64,000 nt of DNA from contig OZ023214.1 of NCBI GenBank assembly GCA_963995525.1, forward strand, positions 56,070,841 through 56,134,840. The letters run 5' to 3'. This document shows positions 37,540 through 50,360 of this stretch, piece after piece. Source of the DNA: Escarpia spicata (Eukaryota > Annelida > Polychaeta > Sabellida > Siboglinidae). The notes beneath the pieces are model-generated. The model ran no database searches. It was given only the letters and a program-made list of their open reading frames with translations, and was not told the origin of the DNA. The translations under genes and the position numbers were made by a program. Every line of letters begins with the position of its first letter. Within the stretch, counting starts at the first letter, position 1.

Positions 37540-40500
37540 TGGAAAGAACAGTGAGATGGGTGGATTGTGTAGAGAGGTCTGGAGGGAGTGTGAAAGTAAA
37601 AGGGAGTGAGACGGTTGGTGGAAAGAACAGTGAGATGGGTGGATTGTGTAGAGAGGTCTGCAGGGAGTGGGAGAGGAGAATGAGGGTGAAAGTAAAAGGG
37701 AATGAGATGGTTGGTGGAGAGAACAGTGAGATGGGTGGATTGCGTACAGAGGTCTGGAGGGAGCGGGAGAGGAGAATGAGAGTGAAAGTAAAAGGGAGTG
37801 AGACGGTTGATGGAGAGAACAGTGAGATGGGTAGATTGTGTAGAGAGGTCTGGAGGGACTGGGAGAGGAGAACGAGGGTGAAATTAAAAGGGAGTGAGAC
37901 GGTTGGTGGAGAGAACAGTGAGATGGGTGGATTGTGTAGAGAGGTCTGGAGGGAGTGGGAGAGGAGAATGAGGGTGAAAGCAGAAGGGAATGAGACGGTT
38001 GGTGGAGGGAACAGTGAGATGGGTGGATTGTGTAGAGAGGTCTGGAGGGAGTGGGAGAGGAGAATGAGGGTGAAAGTAAAAGGGAGTGAGACGGTTGGTG
38101 GAGAGAACAGTGAGATGGGTGGATTGTGTAGAGAGGTGTGGAGGGAGTGAGAGAGGAGAATGAGGGTGAAAGTAAAAGGGAGTGAGACGGTTGGTGGAGA
38201 GAACAGTGAGATGGGTGGATTGTGTAGAGAGGTCTGCAGGGAGTGGGAGAGGAGAATAAGGGTGAAAGTAAAAGGGAGTGAGACGGTTGGTGGATAGAAC
38301 AGCGAGATGGGTGCATTGTGTAGAGAGGTCTGGAGGGAATGGGAGAGGAGAATGAGGATGAAAGTAAAAGGGAGTGAGACGGTTGGTGGAGAGAACAGTG
38401 AGATGGGTGGATTGTGTAGAGAGGTCTGGAGGGAGTGAGAGAGGAGATTGAGGGTGAAAGTAAAAGGGAGTGAGACGGTTGGTGGAGAGAACCGTGAGAT
38501 GGGTGGATTGCGTACAGAGGTCTGGAGGGAGTGGGAGAGGAGAATGAGTGTGAAAGTAGAAGGGAGTGAGACGGTTGGTGGAGAGAACAGTGCGGTGGGT
38601 GGATTGTGTAGAGAGGTCTGGAGGGAGTGGGAGAGGAGAATGAGGGTGAAAGTAAAAGGGAGTGCGACGGTTGGTGGAGAGAACAGTGAGATGGGTGGAT
38701 TGTGTAGAGAGGTCTGGAGAGAGTGGTGGAGAAGAATGAGGGTGAAAGTAAAAGGGAGTGAGACGGTTGGTGGAGGGAACAGTGAGATGGGTGGATTGTG
38801 TAGAGAGGTCTGGAGGGAGTGGGAGAGGAGAATGAGGGTGAAAGTAAAAGGGAGTGAGACGGTTGGTGGAGGGAACAGTGAGATGGGTGGATTGTGTAGA
38901 GAGGTCTGGAGGGAGTGGGAGAGGAGAATGAGGGTGAAAGTAAAAGGGAGTGAGACGGATGGTGGATAGAACAGCGAGATGGGTGGATTGTGTAGAGAGG
39001 TCTGGAGGGAGTGGTAGAGGAGAATGAGGATGAAAGTAAAAGGGAGTGAGACGGTTGGTGGAGAGAACAGTGAGATGGGTGGATTGTGTAGAGGTCTGGA
39101 GGGAGTGAGAAAGGAGATTGAGGGTGAAAGTAAAAGGGAGTGAGACGGTTGGTGGAGAGAATAGTGAGATGGGTGGATTGCGTACAGAGGTCTGGAGGGA
39201 GTGGGAGAGGAGAATGAGTGTGAAAGTAGAAGAGAGTGAGACGGTTGGTGGAGAGAACAGTGAGATGGGTGGATTGTGTAGACAGGTCTGGAGGGAGAGG
39301 GAGAGGAGAATGAGGGTGAAAGTAAAAGGGAGTGAGACGGTTGGTGGAGAGAACAGTGAGATGGGTGAATTGTGTAGAGAGGTCTGGAGAGAGTGGTGGA
39401 GAAGAATGAGGGTGAAAGTAAAAGGGAGTGAGACGGTTGGTGGAGGGAACAGTGAGATGGGTGGATTGTGTAGAGAGGTCTGGAGGGAGTGGGAGAGGAG
39501 AAAGAGGGTGAAAGTAAAAGGGAGTGAGACGATTGGTGGAGAGAACAGTGAGATGGGTGGATTGTGTAGAGAGGTCTGGAGGGAGTGGGAGAGGAGAATG
39601 AGGGTGAAAGTAAAAGGGAGTGAGACGATTGGTGGAGAGAACAGTGAGATGGGTGGATTGTGTAGAGAGGTCTGGAGGGAGCGGGAGAGGAGAATGAGAA
39701 TGAAAGTAAAAGGGAGTGAGACGGTTGGTGGAGAGAACAGTGAGATGGGTGGATTGTGTAGAGAGGTCTGGAGGGAGTGACAAAGGAGATTGAGGGTGAA
39801 AGTAAAAGGGAGTGAGACGGTTGGTGGAGAGAATAGTGAGATGGGTGGATTGCGTACAGAGGTCTGGAGGGAGTGGGAGAGGAGAATGAGTGTGAAAGTA
39901 AAAGGGAGTGAGACGGTTGGTGGAAAGAACAGTGAGATGGGTGGATTGTGTAGAGAGGTCTGCAGGGAGTGGGAGAGGAGAATGAGGGTGAAAGTAAAAG
40001 GGAATGAGATGGTTGGTGGAGAGAACAGTGAGATGGGTGGATTGCGTACAGAGGTCTGGTGGGAGCGGGAGAGGAGAATGAGAGTGAAATTAAAAGGGAG
40101 TGAGACGGTTGGTGGAGAGTACAGTGAGATGGGTGGATTGTGTAGAGAGGTCTGGAGGGACTGGGAGAGGAGAATGAGAGTGAAAGTAAAAGAGAGAGAG
40201 ACGGTTGGTGGAGAGAACAGTCAGATGGGTGGATTGTGTAAAGAGGTCTGGAGGGAGTGGGAGAGGAGAACGAGGGTGAAATTAAAAGGGAGTGAGACGG
40301 TTGGTGGAGAGAACAGTGAGATGGGTTGATTGTGTAGAGAGGTCTGGAGGGAGTGGGAGAGGAGAATGAGGGTGAAAGCAGAAGGGAATGAGACGGTTGG
40401 TGGAGGGAACAGTGAGATGGGTGGATTGTGTAGAGAGGTCTGGAGGGAGTGGGAGAGGAGAATGAGGGTGAAAGTAAAAGGGAGTGAGACGGTTGGTGGA

Positions 40501-43500
40501 GAGAACAGTGAGATGGGTGGATTGTGTAGAGAGGTGTGGAGGGAGTGAGAGAGGAGAATGAGGGTGAAAGTAAAAGGGAGTGAGACGGTTGGTGGAGAGA
40601 ACAGTGAGATGGGTGGATTGTGTAGAGAGGTCTGGAGGGAGTGGGAGAGGAGAATGAGGGTGAAAGTAAAAGGGAGTGAGACGGTTGGTGGATAGAACAG
40701 CGAGATGGGTGCATTGTGTAGAGAGGTCTGGAGGGAGTGGGAGAGGAGAATGAGGATGAAAGTAAAAGGGAGTGAGACGGTTGGTGGAGAGAACAGTGAG
40801 ATGGGTGGATTGTGTAGAGAGGTCTGGAGGGAGTGGGAGAGGAGAATGAGGGTGAAAGTAAAATGGAGTGAGACGGTTGGTGGAGAGAATAGTGAGATGG
40901 GTGGATTGTGTAGAGAGGTCTGGAGGGTGTGGGAGAGGAGAATGAGGGTGAAAGTAACAGGGAGTGAGACGATTGGTGGAAAGAACAGTGAGATGGGTGG
41001 ATTGTGTAGAGAGGTCTGGAGGGAGTGACAAAGGAGATTGAGGGTGAAAGTAAAAGGGAGTGAGATGGTTGGTGGAGAGAATAGTGAGATGGGTGGATTG
41101 CGTACAGAGGTCTGGAGGGAGTGGGAGAGGAGAATGAGTGTGAAAGTAAAAGGGAGTGAGACGGTTGGTGGAAAGAACAGTGAGATGGGTGGATTGTGTA
41201 GAGAGGTCTGCAGGGAGTGGGAGAGGAGAATGAGGGTGAAAGTAAAAGGGAATGAGATGGTTGGTGGAGAGAACAGTGAGATGGGTGGATTGCGTACAGA
41301 GGTCTGGAGGGAGCGGGAGAGGAGAATGAGAGTGAAAGTAAAAGGGAGTGAGACGGTTGATGGAGAGAACAGTGAGATGGGTGGATTGTGTAGAGAGGTC
41401 TGGAGGGACTGGGAGAGGAGAATGAGAGTGAAAGTAAAAGAGAGAGAGACGGTTGGTGGAGAGAACAGTCAGATGGGTGGATTGTGTAAAGAGGTCTGGA
41501 GGGAGTGGGAGAGGAGAACGAGGGTGAAATTAAAAGGGAGTGAGACGGTTGGTGGAGAGAACAGTGAGATGGGTGGATTGTGTAGAGAGGTCTGGAGGGA
41601 GTGGGAGAGGAGAATGAGGGTGAAAGCAGAAGGGAATGAGACGGTTGGTGGAGGGAACAGTGAGATGGGTGGATTGTGTAGAGAGGTCTGGAGGGAGTGG
41701 GAGAGGAGAATGAGGGTGAAAGTAAAAGGGAGTGAGACGGTTGGTGGAGAGAACAGTGAGATGGGTGGATTGTGTAGAGAGGTGTGGAGGGAGTGAGAGA
41801 GGAGAATGAGGGTGAAAGTAAAAGGGAGTGAGACGGTTGGTGGAGAGAACAGTGAGATGGGTGGATTGTGTAGAGGTCTGGAGGGAGTGGGAGAGGAGAA
41901 TGAGGGTGAAAGTAAAAGGGAGTGAGACGGTTGGTGGATAGAACAGCGAGATGGGTGCATTGTGTAGAGAGGTCTGGAGGGAGTGGGAGAGGAGAATGAG
42001 GATGAAAGTAAAAGGGAGTGAGACGGTTGGTGGAGAGAACAGTGAGATGGGTGGATTGTGTAGAGAGGTCTGGAGGGAGTGAGAGAGGAGATTGAGGGTG
42101 AAAGTAAAAGGGAGTGAGACGGTTGGTGGAGAGAACAGTGAGATGGGTGGATTGTGTAGAGAGGTCTGGAGGGAGTGGGAGAGGAGAATGAGGGTGAAAG
42201 TAGAAGGGAGTGTGACGGTTGGTGGATAGAACAGTGAGATGGGTGCATTGTGTAGAGAGGTCTGGAGGGAGTGGGAGAGGAGAATGAGGATGAAAGTAAA
42301 AGGGAGTGAGACGGTTGGTGGAGAGAACAGTGAGATGGGTGGATTGTGTAGAGAGGTCTGGAGGGAGTGAGAGAGGAGATTGAGGGTGAAAGTAAAAGGG
42401 AGTGCGACGGTTGGTGGAGAGAACAGTGAGATGGGTGGATTGTGTAGAGAGGTCTGGAGAGAGTGGTGGAGAAGAATGAGGGTGAAAGTAAAAGGGAGTG
42501 AGACGGTTGGTGGAGGGAACAGTGAGATGGGTGGATTGTGTAGAGAGGTCTGGAGGGAGTGGGAGAGGAGAATGAGGGTGAAAGTAAAATGGAGTGAGAC
42601 GGTTGGTGGAGAGAATAGTGAGATGGGTGGATTGTGTAGAGAGGTCTGGAGGGAGTGGGAGAGGAGAATGAGGGTGAAAGTAACAGGGAGTGAGACGATT
42701 GGTGGAGAGAACAGTGAGATGGGTGAATTGTGTAGAGAGGTCTGGAGAGAGTGGTGGAGAAGAATGAGGGTGAAAGTAAAAGGGAGTGAGACGGTTGGTG
42801 GAGGGAACAGTGAGATGGGTGGATTGTGTAGAGAGGTCTGGAGGGAGTGGGAGAGGAGAATGAGGGTGAAAGTAAAAGGGAGTGAGACGGTTGGTGGATA
42901 GAACAGCGAGATGGGTGGATTGTGTAGAGAGGTCTGGAGGGAGTGGTAGAGGAGAATAAGGATGAAAGTAAAAGGGAGTGAGACGGTTGGTGGAGAGAAC
43001 AGTGAGATGGGTGGATTGTGTAGAGAGGTCTGGTGGGAGTGAGAAAGGAGATTGAGGGTGAAAGTAAAAGGGAGTGAGACGGTTGGTGGAGAGAATAGTG
43101 AGATGGGTGGATTGCGTACAGAGGTCTGGAGGGAGTGGGAGAGGAAAATGAGTGTGAAAGTAGAAGAGAGTGAGACGGTTGGTGGAGAGAACAGTGAGAT
43201 GGGTGGATTGTGTAGACAGGTCTGGAGGGAGAGGGAGAGGAGAATGAGGGTGAAAGTAAAAGGGAGTGAGACGGTTGGTGGAGAGAACAGTGAGATGGGT
43301 GGATTGTGTAGAGAGGTCTGGAGAGAGTGGTGGAGAAGAATGAGGGTGAAAGTAAAAGGGAGTGAGACGGTTGGTGGAGGGAACAGTGAGATGGGTGGAT
43401 TGTGTAGAGAGGTCTGGAGGGAGTGGGAGAGGAGAATGAGGGTGAAAGTAAAATGGAGTGAGACGGTTGGTGGAGAGAATAGTGAGATGGGTGGATTGTG

Positions 43501-46500
43501 TAGAGAGGTCTGGAGGGAGTGGGAGAGGAGAATGAGGGTGAAAGTAACAGGGAGTGAGACGATTGGTGGAGAGAACAGTGAGATGGGTGAATTGTGTAGA
43601 GAGGTCTGGAGAGAGTGGTGGAGAAGAATGAGGGTGAAAGTAAAAGGGAGTGAGACGGTTGGTGGAGGGAACAGTGAGATGGGTGGATTGTGTAGAGAGG
43701 TCTGGAGGGAGTGGGAGAGGAGAATGAGGGTGAAAGTAAAAGGGAGTGAGACGGTTGGTGGATAGAACAGCGAGATGGGTGGATTGTGTAGAGAGGTCTG
43801 GAGGGAGTGGTAGAGGAGAATGAGGATGAAAGTAAAAGGGAGTGAGACGGTTGGTGGAGAGAACAGTGAGATGGGTGGATTGTGTAGAGAGGTCTGGTGG
43901 GAGTGAGAAAGGAGATTGAGGGTGAAAGTAAAAGGGAGTGAGACGGTTGGTGGAAAGAACAGTGAGATGGGTGGATTGTGTAGAGAGGTCTGGAGGGAGT
44001 GTGAAAGTAAAAGGGAGTGAGACGGTTGGTGGAAAGAACAGTGAGATGGGTGGATTGTGTAGAGAGGTCTGCAGGGAGTGGGAGAGGAGAATGAGGGTGA
44101 AAGTAAAAGGGAATGAGATGGTTGGTGGAGAGAACAGTGAGATGGGTGGATTGCGTACAGAGGTCTGGAGGGAGCGGGAGAGGAGAATGAGAGTGAAAGT
44201 AAAAGGGAGTGAGACGGTTGATGGAGAGAACAGTGAGATGGGTAGATTGTGTAGAGAGGTCTGGAGGGACTGGGAGAGGAGAACGAGGGTGAAATTAAAA
44301 GGGAGTGAGACGGTTGGTGGAGAGAACAGTGAGATGGGTGGATTGTGTAGAGAGGTCTGGAGGGAGTGGGAGAGGAGAATGAGGGTGAAAGCAGAAGGGA
44401 ATGAGACGGTTGGTGGAGGGAACAGTGAGATGGGTGGATTGTGTAGAGAGGTCTGGAGGGAGTGGGAGAGGAGAATGAGGGTGAAAGTAAAAGGGAGTGA
44501 GACGGTTGGTGGAGAGAACAGTGAGATGGGTGGATTGTGTAGAGAGGTGTGGAGGGAGTGAGAGAGGAGAATGAGGGTGAAAGTAAAAGGGAGTGAGACG
44601 GTTGGTGGAGAGAACAGTGAGATGGGTGGATTGTGTAGAGAGGTCTGCAGGGAGTGGGAGAGGAGAATAAGGGTGAAAGTAAAAGGGAGTGAGACGGTTG
44701 GTGGATAGAACAGCGAGATGGGTGCATTGTGTAGAGAGGTCTGGAGGGAATGGGAGAGGAGAATGAGGATGAAAGTAAAAGGGAGTGAGACGGTTGGTGG
44801 AGAGAACAGTGAGATGGGTGGATTGTGTAGAGAGGTCTGGAGGGAGTGAGAGAGGAGATTGAGGGTGAAAGTAAAAGGGAGTGAGACGGTTGGTGGAGAG
44901 AACCGTGAGATGGGTGGATTGCGTACAGAGGTCTGGAGGGAGTGGGAGAGGAGAATGAGTGTGAAAGTAGAAGGGAGTGAGACGGTTGGTGGAGAGAACA
45001 GTGCGGTGGGTGGATTGTGTAGAGAGGTCTGGAGGGAGTGGGAGAGGAGAATGAGGGTGAAAGTAAAAGGGAGTGCGACGGTTGGTGGAGAGAACAGTGA
45101 GATGGGTGGATTGTGTAGAGAGGTCTGGAGAGAGTGGTGGAGAAGAATGAGGGTGAAAGTAAAAGGGAGTGAGACGGTTGGTGGAGGGAACAGTGAGATG
45201 GGTGGATTGTGTAGAGAGGTCTGGAGGGAGTGGGAGAGGAGAATGAGGGTGAAAGTAAAAGGGAGTGAGACGGTTGGTGGAGGGAACAGTGAGATGGGTG
45301 GATTGTGTAGAGAGGTCTGGAGGGAGTGGGAGAGGAGAATGAGGGTGAAAGTAAAAGGGAGTGAGACGGATGGTGGATAGAACAGCGAGATGGGTGGATT
45401 GTGTAGAGAGGTCTGGAGGGAGTGGTAGAGGAGAATGAGGATGAAAGTAAAAGGGAGTGAGACGGTTGGTGGAGAGAACAGTGAGATGGGTGGATTGTGT
45501 AGAGGTCTGGAGGGAGTGAGAAAGGAGATTGAGGGTGAAAGTAAAAGGGAGTGAGACGGTTGGTGGAGAGAATAGTGAGATGGGTGGATTGCGTACAGAG
45601 GTCTGGAGGGAGTGGGAGAGGAGAATGAGTGTGAAAGTAGAAGAGAGTGAGACGGTTGGTGGAGAGAACAGTGAGATGGGTGGATTGTGTAGACAGGTCT
45701 GGAGGGAGAGGGAGAGGAGAATGAGGGTGAAAGTAAAAGGGAGTGAGACGGTTGGTGGAGAGAACAGTGAGATGGGTGAATTGTGTAGAGAGGTCTGGAG
45801 AGAGTGGTGGAGAAGAATGAGGGTGAAAGTAAAAGGGAGTGAGACGGTTGGTGGAGGGAACAGTGAGATGGGTGGATTGTGTAGAGAGGTCTGGAGGGAG
45901 TGGGAGAGGAGAAAGAGGGTGAAAGTAAAAGGGAGTGAGACGATTGGTGGAGAGAACAGTGAGATGGGTGGATTGTGTAGAGAGGTCTGGAGGGAGTGGG
46001 AGAGGAGAATGAGGGTGAAAGTAAAAGGGAGTGAGACGATTGGTGGAGAGAACAGTGAGATGGGTGGATTGTGTAGAGAGGTCTGGAGGGAGCGGGAGAG
46101 GAGAATGAGAATGAAAGTAAAAGGGAGTGAGACGGTTGGTGGAGAGAACAGTGAGATGGGTGGATTGTGTAGAGAGGTCTGGAGGGAGTGACAAAGGAGA
46201 TTGAGGGTGAAAGTAAAAGGGAGTGAGACGGTTGGTGGAGAGAATAGTGAGATGGGTGGATTGCGTACAGAGGTCTGGAGGGAGTGGGAGAGGAGAATGA
46301 GTGTGAAAGTAAAAGGGAGTGAGACGGTTGGTGGAAAGAACAGTGAGATGGGTGGATTGTGTAGAGAGGTCTGCAGGGAGTGGGAGAGGAGAATGAGGGT
46401 GAAAGTAAAAGGGAATGAGATGGTTGGTGGAGAGAACAGTGAGATGGGTGGATTGCGTACAGAGGTCTGGTGGGAGCGGGAGAGGAGAATGAGAGTGAAA

Positions 46501-49500
46501 TTAAAAGGGAGTGAGACGGTTGGTGGAGAGTACAGTGAGATGGGTGGATTGTGTAGAGAGGTCTGGAGGGACTGGGAGAGGAGAATGAGAGTGAAAGTAA
46601 AAGAGAGAGAGACGGTTGGTGGAGAGAACAGTCAGATGGGTGGATTGTGTAAAGAGGTCTGGAGGGAGTGGGAGAGGAGAACGAGGGTGAAATTAAAAGG
46701 GAGTGAGACGGTTGGTGGAGAGAACAGTGAGATGGGTTGATTGTGTAGAGAGGTCTGGAGGGAGTGGGAGAGGAGAATGAGGGTGAAAGCAGAAGGGAAT
46801 GAGACGGTTGGTGGAGGGAACAGTGAGATGGGTGGATTGTGTAGAGAGGTCTGGAGGGAGTGGGAGAGGAGAATGAGGGTGAAAGTAAAAGGGAGTGAGA
46901 CGGTTGGTGGAGAGAACAGTGAGATGGGTGGATTGTGTAGAGAGGTGTGGAGGGAGTGAGAGAGGAGAATGAGGGTGAAAGTAAAAGGGAGTGAGACGGT
47001 TGGTGGAGAGAACAGTGAGATGGGTGGATTGTGTAGAGAGGTCTGGAGGGAGTGGGAGAGGAGAATGAGGGTGAAAGTAAAAGGGAGTGAGACGGTTGGT
47101 GGATAGAACAGCAAGATGGGTGCATTGTGTAGAGAGGTCTGGAGGGAGTGGGAGAGGAGAATGAGGATGAAAGTAAAAGGGAGTGAGACGGTTGGTGGAG
47201 AGAACAGTGAGATGGGTGGATTGTGTAGAGAGGTCTGGAGGGAGTGGGAGAGGAGAATGAGGGTGAAAGTAAAATGGAGTGAGACGGTTGGTGGAGAGAA
47301 TAGTGAGATGGGTGGATTGTGTAGAGAGGTCTGGAGGGTGTGGGAGAGGAGAATGAGGGTGAAAGTAACAGGGAGTGAGACGATTGGTGGAAAGAACAGT
47401 GAGATGGGTGGATTGTGTAGAGAGGTCTGGAGGGAGTGACAAAGGAGATTGAGGGTGAAAGTAAAAGGGAGTGAGATGGTTGGTGGAGAGAATAGTGAGA
47501 TGGGTGGATTGCGTACAGAGGTCTGGAGGGAGTGGGAGAGGAGAATGAGTGTGAAAGTAAAAGGGAGTGAGACGGTTGGTGGAAAGAACAGTGAGATGGG
47601 TGGATTGTGTAGAGAGGTCTGCAGGGAGTGGGAGAGGAGAATGAGGGTGAAAGTAAAAGGGAATGAGATGGTTGGTGGAGAGAACAGTGAGATGGGTGGA
47701 TTGCGTACAGAGGTCTGGAGGGAGCGGGAGAGGAGAATGAGAGTGAAAGTAAAAGGGAGTGAGACGGTTGATGGAGAGAACAGTGAGATGGGTGGATTGT
47801 GTAGAGAGGTCTGGAGGGACTGGGAGAGGAGAATGAGAGTGAAAGTAAAAGAGAGAGAGACGGTTGGTGGAGAGAACAGTCAGATGGGTGGATTGTGTAA
47901 AGAGGTCTGGAGGGAGTGGGAGAGGAGAACGAGGGTGAAATTAAAAGGGAGTGAGACGGTTGGTGGAGAGAACAGTGAGATGGGTGGATTGTGTAGAGAG
48001 GTCTGGAGGGAGTGGGAGAGGAGAATGAGGGTGAAAGCAGAAGGGAATGAGACGGTTGGTGGAGGGAACAGTGAGATGGGTGGATTGTGTAGAGAGGTCT
48101 GGAGGGAGTGGGAGAGGAGAATGAGGGTGAAAGTAAAAGGGAGTGAGACGGTTGGTGGAGAGAACAGTGAGATGGGTGGATTGTGTAGAGAGGTGTGGAG
48201 GGAGTGAGAGAGGAGAATGAGGGTGAAAGTAAAAGGGAGTGAGACGGTTGGTGGAGAGAACAGTGAGATGGGTGGATTGTGTAGAGGTCTGGAGGGAGTG
48301 GGAGAGGAGAATGAGGGTGAAAGTAAAAGGGAGTGAGACGGTTGGTGGATAGAACAGCGAGATGGGTGCATTGTGTAGAGAGGTCTGGAGGGAGTGGGAG
48401 AGGAGAATGAGGATGAAAGTAAAAGGGAGTGAGACGGTTGGTGGAGAGAACAGTGAGATGGGTGGATTGTGTAGAGAGGTCTGGAGGGAGTGAGAGAGGA
48501 GATTGAGGGTGAAAGTAAAAGGGAGTGAGACGGTTGGTGGAGAGAACAGTGAGATGGGTGGATTGTGTAGAGAGGTCTGGAGGGAGTGGGAGAGGAGAAT
48601 GAGGGTGAAAGTAGAAGGGAGTGTGACGGTTGGTGGATAGAACAGTGAGATGGGTGCATTGTGTAGAGAGGTCTGGAGGGAGTGGGAGAGGAGAATGAGG
48701 ATGAAAGTAAAAGGGAGTGAGACGGTTGGTGGAGAGAACAGTGAGATGGGTGGATTGTGTAGAGAGGTCTGGAGGGAGTGAGAGAGGAGATTGAGGGTGA
48801 AAGTAAAAGGGAGTGCGACGGTTGGTGGAGAGAACAGTGAGATGGGTGGATTGTGTAGAGAGGTCTGGAGAGAGTGGTGGAGAAGAATGAGGGTGAAAGT
48901 AAAAGGGAGTGAGACGGTTGGTGGAGGGAACAGTGAGATGGGTGGATTGTGTAGAGAGGTCTGGAGGGAGTGGGAGAGGAGAATGAGGGTGAAAGTAAAA
49001 TGGAGTGAGACGGTTGGTGGAGAGAATAGTGAGATGGGTGGATTGTGTAGAGAGGTCTGGAGGGAGTGGGAGAGGAGAATGAGGGTGAAAGTAACAGGGA
49101 GTGAGACGATTGGTGGAGAGAACAGTGAGATGGGTGAATTGTGTAGAGAGGTCTGGAGAGAGTGGTGGAGAAGAATGAGGGTGAAAGTAAAAGGGAGTGA
49201 GACGGTTGGTGGAGGGAACAGTGAGATGGGTGGATTGTGTAGAGAGGTCTGGAGGGAGTGGGAGAGGAGAATGAGGGTGAAAGTAAAAGGGAGTGAGACG
49301 GTTGGTGGATAGAACAGCGAGATGGGTGGATTGTGTAGAGAGGTCTGGAGGGAGTGGTAGAGGAGAATAAGGATGAAAGTAAAAGGGAGTGAGACGGTTG
49401 GTGGAGAGAACAGTGAGATGGGTGGATTGTGTAGAGAGGTCTGGTGGGAGTGAGAAAGGAGATTGAGGGTGAAAGTAAAAGGGAGTGAGACGGTTGGTGG

Positions 49501-50360
49501 AGAGAATAGTGAGATGGGTGGATTGCGTACAGAGGTCTGGAGGGAGTGGGAGAGGAAAATGAGTGTGAAAGTAGAAGAGAGTGAGACGGTTGGTGGAGAG
49601 AACAGTGAGATGGGTGGATTGTGTAGACAGGTCTGGAGGGAGAGGGAGAGGAGAATGAGGGTGAAAGTAAAAGGGAGTGAGACGGTTGGTGGAGAGAACA
49701 GTGAGATGGGTGGATTGTGTAGAGAGGTCTGGAGAGAGTGGTGGAGAAGAATGAGGGTGAAAGTAAAAGGGAGTGAGACGGTTGGTGGAGGGAACAGTGA
49801 GATGGGTGGATTGTGTAGAGAGGTCTGGAGGGAGTGGGAGAGGAGAATGAGGGTGAAAGTAAAATGGAGTGAGACGGTTGGTGGAGAGAATAGTGAGATG
49901 GGTGGATTGTGTAGAGAGGTCTGGAGGGAGTGGGAGAGGAGAATGAGGGTGAAAGTAACAGGGAGTGAGACGATTGGTGGAGAGAACAGTGAGATGGGTG
50001 AATTGTGTAGAGAGGTCTGGAGAGAGTGGTGGAGAAGAATGAGGGTGAAAGTAAAAGGGAGTGAGACGGTTGGTGGAGGGAACAGTGAGATGGGTGGATT
50101 GTGTAGAGAGGTCTGGAGGGAGTGGGAGAGGAGAATGAGGGTGAAAGTAAAAGGGAGTGAGACGGTTGGTGGATAGAACAGCGAGATGGGTGGATTGTGT
50201 AGAGAGGTCTGGAGGGAGTGGTAGAGGAGAATGAGGATGAAAGTAAAAGGGAGTGAGACGGTTGGTGGAGAGAACAGTGAGATGGGTGGATTGTGTAGAG
50301 AGGTCTGGTGGGAGTGAGAAAGGAGATTGAGGGTGAAAGTAAAAGGGAGTGAGACGGTTG
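37540..50360 (+). repeat. Tandem duplication of a ~6.4-kb block inside the 96-bp array
   Basis: Monomer variants from about 37540 to 43950 recur in the same order 6411 bp downstream, from about 43950 to 50360. Examples are matched positions 38448/44859, 39118/45529, 40705/47116, 42380/48791 and 43052/49463. The two blocks are almost identical, making this the youngest large duplication in the array. One visible difference is GCGAGATGGGTGC at ~40700 versus GCAAGATGGGTGC at ~47111. 6411 bp is 67 monomers minus 21 bp. Confidence 0.9.
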
